Positions 1 through 9,545 are shown, counted from the first letter of the stretch. The stretch is DNA of 64,000 nt from CAVXFL01 sp963761015 (GCA_963761015.1 CAVXFL010000020.1:186001-250000), one strand, 5' to 3'. Notes: generated by a model not told the origin, from the letters alone. Made by a program: numbers and translations.

Positions 1-89
1 GAGCGGGCCCACGGTTGACTTCGGCCGGGCGCCGCTCATACGGGTTGATCCGGGCCGGCTGGCGCGCCGACCGCAAGAAGGGGAAGACG

Positions 90-2126
90 ATGCGGTTCAT
101 GCTCGGGATCGATGTTGGCGGCACGTTCACCGATTTCGTCAGCTACGATCACCAAACCAGTTCGGTGGAGGTCTGGAAGGTTCCGTCCGTTCCCGGCGAT
201 CCGGTCGGCGGCGTGCTGGACGGGCTCGAGGATTTCCCGCACCGCGCCGCGCTCAGCAACCTGCGGCTCGGCACCACGGTTGCCACCAACGCGATCCTGG
301 AGCGCAAGGGCGCCACCATCGCCTACATCACGACGCACGGGTTCCGCGACGTGGTGTTCATCCAGCGCGGCAACCGCAAATACCATTACGACATGAGCTG
401 GGTGAAGCCGAAGCCGCTGGTGAAGCGCCGCCATTGCTACGAAGTCAGCGAACGGATGGATGCCTACGGCAATGTCGTGGTGCCGCTGGACGAGGCCGAG
501 GTGGCCGACATCGCCCGGCAAATCCGCGCCCTGCCGGAGATCGGCGCGGTCGCGGTGTGCCTGCTGTTCTCCTACCTCAATCCGGCGCACGAGCAACGCA
601 TCAAGTCCATTCTCGCCGCTGCACTGCCCGAGATGCCAGTGTCCATTTCCTACGAGGTGCTGCCGAAATGGAAGGAGTACGAGCGCGCCTCGACCACCAT
701 CGCCGACGCCTATCTCAAGCCGGTGGTCACGCGGCAGTTGCGCGGCATGCGCGGCCGCATGGACGAGGCCGGGCTGACCGCGCACACCGTGGTCATCAAG
801 TCCAACGGCGGCGAGATGACGCTCGACGCCGCGGCCAACGCGCCGGTGAACATGGTCATGTCCGGCCCGACCGGGGGCGTGATCGCCAGCCGCGAGGTGG
901 CCGGGCTCGTCGGGATCGACAGCATGGTGACGCTCGACATGGGTGGCACCTCGACCGACGTGGCGGCGATCCTGCACGGGCGGGAAAGCTTCACCACCGC
1001 GTTCGAGATCGAATGGGGCGTGCCGATCCAGATCCCGATGATCGACATCCGCACCATCGGCGCGGGCGGCGGCTCCATCGCCTGGATCGACAAGGGGGGC
1101 ATGCTGCGCGTCGGCCCGCAGAGCGCCGGGGCGCGGCCGGGTCCGGCCTGCTACGGCACTGGCGGCCAGGACGCGACCGTGACGGACGCCAATCTCGTGC
1201 TCGGCCGCATCAACGCGGATAACTTTCTGGGCGGTCGGATGCGGCTCGAGGCGGACGCGGCGCATCGTGCGATCGGCGCGTTGGCGCAAAGTTTGCGCAT
1301 GGCGCCGGAGCAGGCGGCGATGGCGATCGTGCGCATCGCCAACAACAACATGGTCGGCGCCCTGCGCGCGACCCTGATCGAGCGCGGCCTCGACCCGCGC
1401 GACTTTTCGCTTTGCGCGTTCGGCGGCGCCGGCCCGCTGCACGCCAGCGAACTGATGCACGAGATGGGCATCCCGCGCGCCATCATCCCGAACCATCCCG
1501 GCCAGTTCTCCGCCTACGGCTTCATCATGACCAACGCGCGCGTGGATCGGCAGCGCACGACGCAGCTAACCAGCCGCCGCTTCGATCCTCCCCGCGCGCG
1601 GGAGCTGATGCGAACGCTGGTCGGCGAGGGCGTCGCCGAACTGGAGGCGCAGGGCTACACGGACGAGATCGAAGTCCATCGCGCCCTGGAGATGCGCTAT
1701 CTCGGGCAGAACTACGAACTGGAAATGCCGATCGGCGCCGACGCGCTGAAGGACGGCGCCGCGGAGCGCCTGTGGGAGAGTTTCCACGCCGCGCACAAGG
1801 CCCGGTTCGGCTTCAACATCCCCGGTGAGATCATCGAAATCGTCAATTTCCTGGCGACCGTGGTTTCCCGCACCGCCAAGCCGGCGCTACGCCGCCTGCC
1901 GGCGGGGGGTGGAACGCCGCGCCCGCGCGGCCATCGCCCGGTGCATTACCCGGACGCCGTGCACGACGCCGCCGTCTATCATCGCGACGACTTGGCCGCC
2001 GGCCAGCTTGTCCGCGGCCCGGCCATCGTCGAGGAAGCCGCCTCGGCCACCGTGCTCAATCCTGGCCAGAGGCTCATCGTCGACGAGTACGGCCATCTGA
2101 TCCTGGAAACCGTCGCCGCTCATTGA
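90..2126 (+). CDS. hyuA: Hydantoinase/oxoprolinase subunit A (HyuA family)
   Basis: ATP-dependent amidohydrolase or carboxylase large subunit of the ASKHA fold, 678 residues. The start at 90 follows AAGAAGGGGAAG and places the nucleotide-binding motif IDVGGTFTD at residues 7-15; a longer reading begins at 15 but adds an arginine-rich, non-conserved head. Further family motifs are TTVATNAILERKGA near residue 65, GPTGG near 260, DMGGTSTD near 282 and GAGGGS near 325. The HyuA C-terminal domain fills the last 150 residues. It is followed by hyuB, whose ribosome site overlaps this stop codon, so the two are co-translated partners. HyuA/HyuB pairs open hydantoins or 5-oxoproline, or carboxylate ketones; the substrate cannot be read from sequence. 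The 89 bases before it hold no gene start; a frame ending at TGA 16-18 could be the tail of a gene outside the window. Confidence 0.93.
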   Translation: MRFMLGIDVGGTFTDFVSYDHQTSSVEVWKVPSVPGDPVGGVLDGLEDFPHRAALSNLRLGTTVATNAILERKGATIAYITTHGFRDVVFIQRGNRKYHYDMSWVKPKPLVKRRHCYEVSERMDAYGNVVVPLDEAEVADIARQIRALPEIGAVAVCLLFSYLNPAHEQRIKSILAAALPEMPVSISYEVLPKWKEYERASTTIADAYLKPVVTRQLRGMRGRMDEAGLTAHTVVIKSNGGEMTLDAAANAPVNMVMSGPTGGVIASREVAGLVGIDSMVTLDMGGTSTDVAAILHGRESFTTAFEIEWGVPIQIPMIDIRTIGAGGGSIAWIDKGGMLRVGPQSAGARPGPACYGTGGQDATVTDANLVLGRINADNFLGGRMRLEADAAHRAIGALAQSLRMAPEQAAMAIVRIANNNMVGALRATLIERGLDPRDFSLCAFGGAGPLHASELMHEMGIPRAIIPNHPGQFSAYGFIMTNARVDRQRTTQLTSRRFDPPRARELMRTLVGEGVAELEAQGYTDEIEVHRALEMRYLGQNYELEMPIGADALKDGAAERLWESFHAAHKARFGFNIPGEIIEIVNFLATVVSRTAKPALRRLPAGGGTPRPRGHRPVHYPDAVHDAAVYHRDDLAAGQLVRGPAIVEEAASATVLNPGQRLIVDEYGHLILETVAAH

Positions 2127-2137
2127 GGAAGGCCAGC

Positions 2138-4072
2138 ATGCGCTTCTCGGAAAACGGCTATTACGTCGAAAAATACGTCAAGTGCGCCAATTGCGGGCTG
2201 CTGATCTACGGCGCGGGCATTCGCGGGCACGCCGACCCCGGGCATCTCTACTGCTCGGAGTGGTGCGTGACATGGGCGGGGCTGCGCGCGGCGAACAGCG
2301 GCTATTTCCGTCTGCCGATCGAGCCGCCGAAATTCGCCATCGACACCAGCGCGCACGCGCCCGTGGCGCGGGGCGGCGAGCCTGATTTCGTCACCATGAA
2401 CATCATCGATTCCACCATGGTGTCGATCTGCCGCGAAATGGGCATTCTGCTGATGAAGACGTCGTATTCGACCATCTTCAACGAGGGGCTCGATTTTACC
2501 TGCGCGCTGGCCGACGCCAAGGGCGACATGATCGCCTGCGCCGAATTCTGCCCGACCATGATCGGCGGCATGCCTATCCTCATCAAGAGCTGCGCGCAGG
2601 AAATCCCGTTCGACGCGCTGGAGGAAGGCGACGTTCTCGTCCACAACGACCCGTATCGCGGCGGGCTGCACTGCCCGGAGCACACGTTCTTCCGGCCGTT
2701 CTTCGTCGACGGCGAGTTCCTCGGCTTCGCGGTCTGCATCGGCCACATCGCCGAGATCGGCGGCATGGTACCGGGCGCGTTCTGCGGCGAGGCCACGGAG
2801 ATATTCCACGAGGGGCTCCGCGTGCCGCCGATCAAGATCAAGAAGGCCGGCAAGGACGTGGACGAGGTGTGGAAGCTGCTGCTCGCCAACGTGCGCACGC
2901 CGCGGCAGAACTACGGCGATCTGCGCGCCATGATCGGCGCGGTCGATCTCGGCGTCGATCGGATTTCCGGCATCGTGCGCAAATACGGCCGCGAGGTGTT
3001 CAAGCGCACCTGCGAAGACCTGATGGACTATTCCGAACGGCGCATGCGCGCGGAGATCGCCGCGTTCCCGGACGGCAAATACGGCTTCGAGGACGTGATC
3101 GAGGATGACGGGATCGAAGCGAAAAACTACACGGTCGCGGTCGACGTCTACGTCCAGGGCGACGAGCTGGTGGCGGATTACAGCCGCAGCTCGCCGCAGG
3201 CCAAGGGGCCGATCAACGCGACGCTCGGCGTTGCCACCGGAGCGGTCTACAACGGCATACTGCACGTCACGGACTCGACGATCCCGAAGAATTCCGGCTG
3301 CTTCCGCCCGATCCGGGTGGTTTCGCCGCCGGCGCATGTCACCAACGTCGATTATCCGGGGCCGCTGGTGGCCGGCAACACGGAAACCCATCCGCGTCTG
3401 GCGAATATCGTGATCGGCGCCATGTCGGCCTGCGTGCCGGAGCGCGCGATGGCCTCGGAAAGCTGCACCGGCACGAACTTCGTGTTCGGCGGCACGCACC
3501 CCGACTACGACGAATATTTCGCCTGTTACGACCTCATGTCCGGCGGGTGGGGCGGGCGCTACGGCGAGGACGGCAACGACTGCGTGATCGCCATCAACGG
3601 CAATTGCCGCTTCAACCCGACCGAGGTGTTCGAGACACGCTTTCCGCTGCGCGTGGAGGATTGCGAACTGGTCACGGATTCCGGCGGCGCCGGACAGTTC
3701 CGCGGCGGACTCGGCTACCGGCGCACGCTTCTGATGACCCAGGTCCCGATCACCGGCAGCCAATGCAGCGACCGCCACCACGTGCATCCTTGGTCGCTGT
3801 TCGGCGGGGCGCCCGGCGGCTGCGGCGCGACCGAGATCATGAAGGCCGGCACCGGCGAGTGGCGCACGGTGAAGGAGCTGTACGGCAAGGTTTCCAGCAG
3901 CAAATACGCCAACGTCACCTTCCAGCCCGGCGACCGCATTCGCCTGACCACGCCGGGCGGCGGCGGCTACGGCGACCCGCAACGGCGCGATCCCGAACGC
4001 ATCCGCGAGGATCTGCGCGAGGGCTATATTTCCGCGCAGGCCGCCGCGCGGGACTACGGCTGGACCGGCTGA
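2138..4072 (+). CDS. hyuB: Hydantoinase B/oxoprolinase subunit with N-terminal Cys4 zinc-finger-like head
   Basis: Second subunit of the HyuA/HyuB enzyme, 644 residues. ATG 2138 is preceded by GAGGAAGG, which lies on the hyuA stop; a TTG at 2123 is a weaker option. Residues 1-50 are not part of the usual family and hold four cysteines (C16, C19, C39, C43; CX2C-X19-CX3C), resembling a treble-clef zinc finger. The HyuB domain begins near residue 85 (FVTMNIIDSTMVSICREMG) and continues to the end with NDPYRGGLHCPEH, GNTETHPR and the glycine-rich TTPGGGGYGDP tail expected of the family. Acetone and acetophenone carboxylases combine HyuA/HyuB-like subunits with small metal-binding subunits, so the head may stand in for one. 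That link is inference. Confidence 0.92.
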   Translation: MRFSENGYYVEKYVKCANCGLLIYGAGIRGHADPGHLYCSEWCVTWAGLRAANSGYFRLPIEPPKFAIDTSAHAPVARGGEPDFVTMNIIDSTMVSICREMGILLMKTSYSTIFNEGLDFTCALADAKGDMIACAEFCPTMIGGMPILIKSCAQEIPFDALEEGDVLVHNDPYRGGLHCPEHTFFRPFFVDGEFLGFAVCIGHIAEIGGMVPGAFCGEATEIFHEGLRVPPIKIKKAGKDVDEVWKLLLANVRTPRQNYGDLRAMIGAVDLGVDRISGIVRKYGREVFKRTCEDLMDYSERRMRAEIAAFPDGKYGFEDVIEDDGIEAKNYTVAVDVYVQGDELVADYSRSSPQAKGPINATLGVATGAVYNGILHVTDSTIPKNSGCFRPIRVVSPPAHVTNVDYPGPLVAGNTETHPRLANIVIGAMSACVPERAMASESCTGTNFVFGGTHPDYDEYFACYDLMSGGWGGRYGEDGNDCVIAINGNCRFNPTEVFETRFPLRVEDCELVTDSGGAGQFRGGLGYRRTLLMTQVPITGSQCSDRHHVHPWSLFGGAPGGCGATEIMKAGTGEWRTVKELYGKVSSSKYANVTFQPGDRIRLTTPGGGGYGDPQRRDPERIREDLREGYISAQAAARDYGWTG

Positions 4073-4087
4073 TCCGACGGTCGGCGG

Positions 4088-4414
4088 TTACGGATTGGCT
4101 TCGAATACCTCGCGCGCGATGTTCGCGGCCGACATCGCCGCCGGCCAGCCGGCATAGAGCGCGAGGTGCGTGATCACCTCGGACAGCTCCTCCTTGGTGA
4201 CGCCATTGTACAGCGCGCGCTGCAAATGGCCGCGTAGCTGCTCAGGCCGGTAGGTGGCGATGAGCGTGGCACAGACGATCAGGCTGCGGTCACGCTTGGA
4301 AAGCTGCGGGCGCTCCCAGACGTCGCCGAACAGCACCTTTTCCGTCAGGTCGATCAGCTTGGGAACCGTGTCGCGAACCCGGTCGCGCGCTTCGCTGGTG
4401 GGTGCCTGCGCCAT
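4088..4414 (-). CDS. Carboxymuconolactone decarboxylase family protein
   Basis: Small all-alpha protein of 108 residues in the CMD/AhpD family. The chosen ATG (4414) has AGGAGGA seven bases upstream; a longer frame to 4474 adds an unlikely Cys-rich head. The central segment (DRSLIVCATLIATYRPEQL, then HLQRALYNGVTKEELSEVI and HLALYAGWPAA) matches the helical core. The CXXC pair of AhpD peroxidases is absent, so it belongs with the decarboxylase-like branch rather than the peroxide reductases. It is the last gene of the minus-strand run from 7.4 kb and converges on hyuB with a 15-base gap. Proteins of this kind often accompany catabolic enzymes with no proven reaction; the exact role is unknown. 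Confidence 0.85.
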   Translation of the reverse strand: MAQAPTSEARDRVRDTVPKLIDLTEKVLFGDVWERPQLSKRDRSLIVCATLIATYRPEQLRGHLQRALYNGVTKEELSEVITHLALYAGWPAAMSAANIAREVFEANP

Positions 4415-4515
4415 GGAGTCCTCCTGCGTTGAACCGATGCCGCCATTGCACACCAAGGCGGAACACGAGTCCAATCGGAACGAGGCCGGCTGCCGAGCCG
4501 AGCGAGCGTATCGCG

Positions 4516-5579
4516 TCAGTCATCGAGCCACCGATCGAGATTGGCCGCTACGAAATCGTCGTCGGCCAGGTCGCGGTGCTCGCGGCAGACGCGGTCGATC
4601 TCGGCGCTCTGCCCCCGGCTCAATTGCTCGTCCGGATCGAGGCACCTCGTGCCTTGTAGCAGGCCTTGCCGGCGCAGCACCTCGTGGCAGCCGGGTATGC
4701 AGCCGGCAAAATTGTTGGCGACATCGAAGAACGCGGCGTTGCAGTCGGTCACCCGGCTGTCCAGTGCCAGCAGCTCTGTCGGCACCATGCCGCTTTCGGC
4801 CGCTTCCTGGCAGCGCCGCAACAGCCGCACGGCGCTGCGGGTCCATACCGACCAATGCCCGAGCAATCCGCCGCGGAAGCGCAATGTCACCGGTTCGGCC
4901 TGCCGGATGACGGTGAACGGCGTCACCAGGTCGAGCACGATGTGATCGTCGTTGCCGGTGTAGAGCGTGACGCGATCCTCCGCGCCGGCTTCGGCCACGC
5001 CCCGCACGACGTCCAGCGTGCGGTAGCGGTTGAACGGGGCGACCTTGATGGCGACCACGTTGTCCAGCGCCGCGAAGCGGGTCCAGAACGCGGCATCCAG
5101 CACGACGCCGCCGACCGCCGGCTGCAAATAAAACCCGACCAGCGGGATTTCGCGTGCCACCGCCGCGCAATGCTCGATCAGCGCGTCGGGGCCGGCGTCG
5201 CGCATGGCGCCGAGGCTGAGCAGGCCGCGTGATAGCCGAGCGCGAGGGCGATCCGCGCCTCCGCGAGCGCCTGCGCCGTCGGCCCGCACAGCCCGGCGAT
5301 CAGCACGATCGGCCGATCGGTCCACGCCCGCGTGGTTTCGGCGGCGCAGGCCAGGACGGGTTCGAGCAGGCCGGCCTCGCGAATGCCGAATTGCGTGGCG
5401 TGCACGCCGACCGCGAGCCCGCCGGCGCCGGCGTCGAGGTAATAGCGGCCGAGCGCCCGCTGCCGGCGCGCATCGAAGCGACCCTCGGGGTCGAGCGCCA
5501 GGGGATGCGCCGGAATCACCACGCCCTGGCGCAGCGTTTCCAGCACGGGCGCGGGCAGTTCGGAGCGGTGCAGTCTCAC
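4516..5579 (-). pseudogene. Dihydrodipicolinate synthase family lyase/aldolase, one frameshift
   Basis: Class-I aldolase fold enzyme (DapA/N-acetylneuraminate lyase superfamily). A GTG start at 5579 preceded by GAGGAACGAG gives RLHRSELPAPVLETLRQGVV and runs to LALGYHA near 5225. The frame must then shift to read GLLSLGAMRDAGPDALIEH, continuing to the stop at 4516. Adding one base (GCGGCC to GCGGGCC, about 5222) restores a 354-residue protein. The Schiff-base lysine is visible in VVAIKVAPFNR, and GFYLQPAVGG marks the preceding strand. The C-terminal half carries an extra helical region typical of longer, non-DapA members. Substrate unknown; lysine synthesis is unlikely given the divergence. 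The missing base is either an assembly error or a real inactivating deletion. Confidence 0.8.
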
Positions 5580-5596
5580 CTCGTTCCTCCGCGAGA

Positions 5597-6400
5597 TCAG
5601 CCGAATTCCGGCCCGGCCGCCGCCAGCGCGCGCGCCGGGATCGCCCGGAAGCGACGCGCGGCCGAGCGCCATGCGATGAAACCGCCGTTGCACGCGAAAG
5701 CCGCGCGCCACGAGCAACGGCTCCAGCGCGCGCCCGCCATCCAGCAGATCAACGACCAGACGGCCGGGCGCGGCGCGGATCACGCGCTCGAGCGACCCGT
5801 TCGCCGCCGCGCGACGAGCCCACCACCGGGCCGGCATGCCACGCTCCGCGGCCCGGCCGGAGCACGGCGAAGGCATCCGGCGCGGCTGAGGCGAGGCTGC
5901 CCGGGCGAGTCCAGGAAATCCTGCAGCAGAAAGCCGCGATCGGCGCCGAACACCGCGCGATCCAAGCTCGGGGGAATAACGTCGCCGCGAATCGTCTCGC
6001 CCCGCCCCTCGCCGACCCAGCGCGCAAGCCCCCCGAGCTTGGCGAATCCGAGCGCTTCGTAGACCGGCGCCCCATGCTCGGTCGCGTCCAGCAGGGCGGC
6101 CCGGCCGGCATTTCGCAGCAGCGCCACGCAGTCGCCGACCAGGCGGGTGGCGATGCCACGCCGGCGGAAATCCGCGGTCACCAGCACCATGGCGATCCAT
6201 CCGAAATCCGCGCCGTAGGGCAGCGCCGCCGCGGTCGCGACCAGCCGGCCGCCGCAGGTGACTCCGAGGACCGCGCCGTGGCGGACGAACGCCGCCCAGT
6301 CGGCTTCCGTCTGGTTCCAGCCGGCTTCGTCCGAGAGCGGCACCGCCTGCGCGACCGCGCCGGGGTCGAGCGTGACCCACCGCAGCGGTTCAGTAGTCAC
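5597..6400 (-). pseudogene. GNAT N-acetyltransferase with C-terminal second domain, three frameshifts
   Basis: An acetyl-CoA-dependent acetyltransferase starting at ATG 6400 (MTTEPLRWVTLDPGAV). The GNAT core with the acetyl-CoA loop FRRRGIATRLVGD and YEALGFAKLG is intact in the first frame to about 5890. The rest is spread over two other frames: SAAPDAFAVLRPGRGAWHAG, then ERVIRAAPGRLVVDLLDGG and RGFRVQRRFHRMALGRAS, and finally AARALAAAGPEFG-like sequence ending at TGA 5597-5599. All parts are in the order expected for the two-domain GNAT group, so this was one gene of about 267 codons. Frame changes lie near 5890, 5820 and 5630. Its start overlaps the epimerase stop by about 10 bases, indicating one operon. 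Substrate unknown. Confidence 0.75.
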
Positions 6401-7428
6401 CGCTGCGCACTTCGAATTTCGTGGGCTTGTTCAGGCTCGGCCGGTTCGCCGCCACCCAGTCCGCCACCCAGTCCAGCATGACGCCGAGCGATACGACCGG
6501 ATAGCCGAACAGCCGCGCGGCCTCGGCGGCGTTGGTGAGCCAGCACGCCCCCGCTTCCTGCCCCACGATCACGGGTTGGCGGCCCAGGCGGCGGCCGAAT
6601 TCCGCCGCCAGCCAGCGCACCGAGATCGTTTCGGGGCCGCTGACATTCAACGGCGCCGTCGGTGCGACGCAATGGCGCAGGCAGCGCAGCGCCTGCGCGG
6701 CGGCATCGCCCTGCCAGATCACGTTCACATGGCCCATGGTCATGTCGAGCGGCGTTCCGTCGCGCACCTTGCAGGCGACGTCGTGCAGCACGCCGTAGCG
6801 CATGTCGATCGCGTAATTGAGCCGGAACAGCCGCCCCTTGGTGCCGTGACGGCGGGAGAAATATTCGAACATCCGCTCGCGGCCGATGCAGCTCATGGCG
6901 TATTCGCCCGCGGCGGCCGGCGCGGTCGCCTCGGTGCAGCCGCCGGACTCGACGCCCGCGAACGGATAGACGCAGCCGGTCGAGAAGGCGACGATGCGCG
7001 ATTGCGCGAAGGTCTCCGCGACCAGCGCGGGAAGGTGCGCGTTCAGCACCCAGGTGAGCGAGGGGTCGTCCGTCGCCCCGAATTTGTGGCCGACCATGAA
7101 GACGACGTTGGCGAGCGGCGGGAGGGCGCGGAGCGCGTCGCGGTCCAGGAGGTCGGCGGCGATGGTTTCGACCCCGGCCCGGTCGAGTTTCTCGCGCAAC
7201 CCCGACTCGCTGAACCGCGCGACGGCGAGGACGCGCTTGTCGGGCGCGGCGTTGCGCGCCAGCCGCGCCAAGCCCGGCCCCATCTTGCCGCCGGCGCCGA
7301 GGATCGAGGATGTCGCCGGGCACCTCGGCGAGGTCCTGCGCCAATTCGAGCGTCGGCCGGGCGAGCAGCTCCTCCAGCTCCTCGAGGGAGGCAATGCGTG
7401 CGGGCAGGGTGGAGGGGGTCAGCCGCAT
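6390..7428 (-). pseudogene. NAD-dependent epimerase/dehydratase family protein, one frameshift near its start
   Basis: Rossmann-fold oxidoreductase of the extended SDR type, about 345 residues once corrected. The reading starts at MRLTPSTLPARIASLEELEE (7428). It shifts frame near 7309, inside the dinucleotide-binding loop, where one extra G separates VPGDIL from ILGAGGKMGPGL. Downstream the frame is open to 6390. FSTGCVYPF and EYAMSCIGRERMF occupy the catalytic strand region; the usual YXXXK is replaced by YAMSC, so ordinary sugar-epimerase chemistry may not apply. GHVNVIWQGDAA is the conserved late segment of these proteins. First gene of the minus-strand operon that continues with the GNAT, the lyase and the CMD protein. 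Confidence 0.8.
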
Positions 7429-7542
7429 CGGCGCTCCGCGTTCGCGATTTCGCGCCTACATTGCGGCCGTGCTCAATTCGTCCGCAACCGGTGCGATCGG
7501 GCGCGGGAGTAAGCCGGCATTCGGGCAGGAGGGAAAGCGGGC

Positions 7543-8007
7543 ATGGTCGAGTATGCGGTGCGACCGATCGGCGTTTTGCGGACCCCGTTTCGCGCCATCG
7601 CGGAGTGTCCGCGCAACGGCCGCCAGCCGGACCCGCCGCCGCTCTGCCACGCCGAGGTGTTCGCGGAGTACGCGGCCGGGCTGAAGGATCTCGACGGGTT
7701 CTCGCACCTGATCCTGCTTTACTGGATGGACCAGGCCAAACCGGCGGAACTGGTGTTCCGCCCGCCGTTCGATGCGTCCGAGCGCGGCGTGTTCGCGACC
7801 CGCTCGCCCCGCCGCCCGAACCCGATCGGCCTCTCGGTCGTGGCGTTCGAGGGATTTTCGGCGCCCGGCGTGCTTGCGGTACGCTATCTGGACTGCGTGG
7901 ACGGTACGCCGCTGATCGACGTCAAACCCTATCTGCCGAGCACCGACGCCGAGCCGGCGGCGACGATGGGTTGGCTGCGGTCCAGGCCTGGCGTCCCGGA
8001 TGCCTGA
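7543..8007 (+). CDS. trmO: tRNA (t6A37) N6-methyltransferase, TrmO/TsaA family
   Basis: SAM-dependent enzyme of the single-beta-barrel UPF0066 family that methylates N6-threonylcarbamoyladenosine at position 37 of some tRNAs, 154 residues. It begins MVEYAVRPIGVLRTPFRAIA and carries the two family signatures FATRSPRRPNPIGLSVV (about residues 86-102) and DGTPLIDVKPYLPSTD (about 126-141). The length covers only the catalytic N-terminal domain; the C-terminal extension of the E. coli protein is missing, as in many bacteria. ATG 7543 follows GGAGGGAAAGCGGGC. It is intact although its neighbours on both sides carry indels. Closeness to queF and queG groups three tRNA anticodon-loop modification genes. 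Confidence 0.9.
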   Translation: MVEYAVRPIGVLRTPFRAIAECPRNGRQPDPPPLCHAEVFAEYAAGLKDLDGFSHLILLYWMDQAKPAELVFRPPFDASERGVFATRSPRRPNPIGLSVVAFEGFSAPGVLAVRYLDCVDGTPLIDVKPYLPSTDAEPAATMGWLRSRPGVPDA

Positions 8008-8072
8008 GGCCGGTTCGTCGCGATGGCGTCCCACGCATGATCGCCCATATACCGGGGATGACGGAGAGCAGA

Positions 8073-8282
8073 ATGGCCGAACCAGCGAGAACGGACGGGG
8101 ACGGCCCCGCAGCGGCCGTGGGCGCCGGGACGCGCGAACGCTTCATGGGCATCGTTCGGCGCAAACTTGCCGAACGCGGGTATTCGGGCGAGCGGCTGGA
8201 AGCAAAGCTGAATGAGATCACCGCCAAGGAGGACATCAGCTTCAATATCGACTGGAGCCAAGTCCCAGGCCCGCGGCCCTAG
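8073..8282 (+). CDS. Small hypothetical protein
   Basis: A 69-residue open frame starting at ATG 8073, with GGAG six bases upstream; ATGs at 8037 and 8058 in the same frame are alternatives. The second half (GIVRRKLAERGYSGERLEAKL, then NEITAKEDISFNIDWSQVPG) looks like real protein, with an amphipathic helix and an acidic/aromatic tail, and third-position G/C is high. No family is recognised. The alanine-rich first 25 residues are low-complexity. It follows trmO by 65 bases on the same strand. Confidence 0.5.
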   Translation: MAEPARTDGDGPAAAVGAGTRERFMGIVRRKLAERGYSGERLEAKLNEITAKEDISFNIDWSQVPGPRP

Positions 8283-8574
8283 ATCCACTGAAGCGGCGTG
8301 GCGGGAATCGGCCGGTTCGAGCTGTTCATTTCCGACCTGATTCGACATCACGACGCCCTGGCCAGGCAAATCCCTGCTAATCGCAGCTATGTCGTCGCCT
8401 CGGCCCGCACCGCCATCGCGCAGCTCCGCAACGCCAGGCCGGCCGATGAAGGCGAGGAAGATACTGCTGGAATCCGCCATCGAATTGTTCGAGCGACTGA
8501 TCAAGAGGGCGCAAGGTGGGCCGTAACGGGCACGGCTTGGCGACCACCGAAAGCGGCGGAGCAGTCGTTCGGTC
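8283..8574. other. Intergenic stretch before queF, no confident gene
   Basis: About 290 bases of normal GC content. The only frame that looks at all protein-like is a short one reading MKARKILLESAIELFERLIK from 8446 to the TAA at 8524, with no recognisable family and no clear ribosome site. Antisense frames here are shadows. I see no RNA structure or strong promoter; a queuosine-type preQ1 riboswitch was looked for and not seen. Confidence 0.4.
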
Positions 8575-9039
8575 ATGAGCAACCATTCCCTTTCCGGCCT
8601 GACCCAACTCGGCCGCCCGACACCCATTCCGGCGAGCCCGGACGAGGCCACGCTCGAGCGCGTGTCCAATCCGGAGCGCGGCAAGACCTACGTCGTGCGC
8701 TTCACCGCGCCGGAGTTCACCTCGCTCTGCCCGCTGACCGGGCAGCCGGATTTCGCGCACATCGTCATCGACTACATCCCGCGGCGACTGGATCGTCGAA
8801 AGCAAGTCGCTGAAGCTGTTCCTGACCGCCTTCCGCAATCACGGCGCGTTTCACGAGGCCTGCACGATGAAGATCGCCGGGCGGCTCTGCGCGCTGCTCG
8901 ATCCGGTCTGGCTGCGCATCGGCGCCTATTGGTATCCGCGCGGCGGCATGCCGATCGACGTGTTCTGGCAGACCGGGGACCGCCCGCGGGCGCGTGGATT
9001 CCCGCCCAGGAGGTTGCGCCATACCGGGGGAGAGGGTAA
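8575..9039 (+). pseudogene. queF: NADPH-dependent 7-cyano-7-deazaguanine reductase QueF, two compensating frameshifts
   Basis: Reduces preQ0 to preQ1 in queuosine synthesis (cytoplasm). The start MSNHSLSGLTQLGRPTPIP and the catalytic-cysteine segment TSLCPLTGQPDFAHIVIDY are in the first frame. Near 8783 one extra base moves the reading so that WIVESKSLKLFL, FRNHGAFHEACTMKIAGRL and YPRGGMPIDVFWQTGD follow. Near 8988 one missing base returns to the first frame for PAGAWIPAQEVAPYRGRG and the TAA at 9037-9039. The two changes cancel, giving 154 codons, normal for unimodular QueF. Such precise compensation around conserved text favours sequencing error over decay, but the neighbouring queG is also disrupted. 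Low-GC foreign-looking DNA starts just after its stop. Confidence 0.85.
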
Positions 9040-9545
9040 GGCTTCTGCGGCGAGATCGCCTGGGCTTCATTACAACCGGAAATGCCAAGTATGTTTGTCT
9101 GTCAGCGTGAATACGGCAAATGGCTCAGCAACTCCACACGAAGATGATGTCTCTGCCAAGAAGGTTGAACAAATGGCATTGCGCCTTAGTTCTGGACCAG
9201 AAAATAACTTGGGGTAGCTCAATCACTAGAGAAAATGTCTAAACAAACATTTCTTCGCATATATTTTGTCGTGCTGTTTGGATTGCTGTGTATGGGCATG
9301 CACTATCGTATGCCTTTAGCTCAGTCTCCGGCATGTGAACAATATTACCATAAACAGGCTCATAATAAAGATCAAATTAAGGAAGACTGCGCCCTCTTCG
9401 ACCGCTTAATCCTTAATCCTGCCAGCGTAGTATTTCGGAGTGTTGCGAATACAGTTCACGAATACAAAGACGATTTCACCGTTTGGGCAACGATAGCGCT
9501 CGCTGCGTTCACATTTACTCTCTGGTGGGCTACGTTTAGTTTCGC
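9040..9545. mobile_element. Low-GC insert between queF and queG
   Basis: About 500 bases visibly richer in A and T than the surroundings, with AT-ending codons and runs such as AAACAAACATTT. The left edge lies within tens of bases of the queF stop; the right edge is inside the expected queG start, where GC content jumps back near 9545. No terminal inverted repeats, target duplication, integrase or transposase is visible, so the mechanism is unknown. It holds one membrane-protein-like frame (9235 onwards) and short frames of no known family. It may be a small remnant of a mobile element or a phage-like fragment. Confidence 0.5.
9235..9545 (+). CDS. Hypothetical membrane protein fragment, in frame with queG
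   Basis: ATG 9235 with AGAGAAA just upstream opens a frame of about 103 codons in low-GC DNA. There is a signal-like hydrophobic start (IYFVVLFGLLCMGMHY), a polar middle with two cysteines (PACEQYYHKQ, KEDCALFDRL) and a second membrane segment ending IALAAFTFTLWWATF. The last part resembles the N-terminal halves of small two-helix membrane proteins found in phages and islands. Instead of a stop, the frame runs directly into queG (AIRDKALALGFDAVGF), so the foreign gene has lost its 3' end or has been fused to queG. Function unknown. Confidence 0.5.

Noticed and set aside
2120..3982. A 620-codon minus-strand frame opposite hyuB, and similar long frames opposite hyuA, fumC, uvrD and AsmA.
   Set aside because: All are antisense shadows with low-complexity composition and no start context.
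8446..8526. A 26-codon frame before queF as a small gene.
   Set aside because: No ribosome site, no known family, and its codons are not distinguishable from chance.
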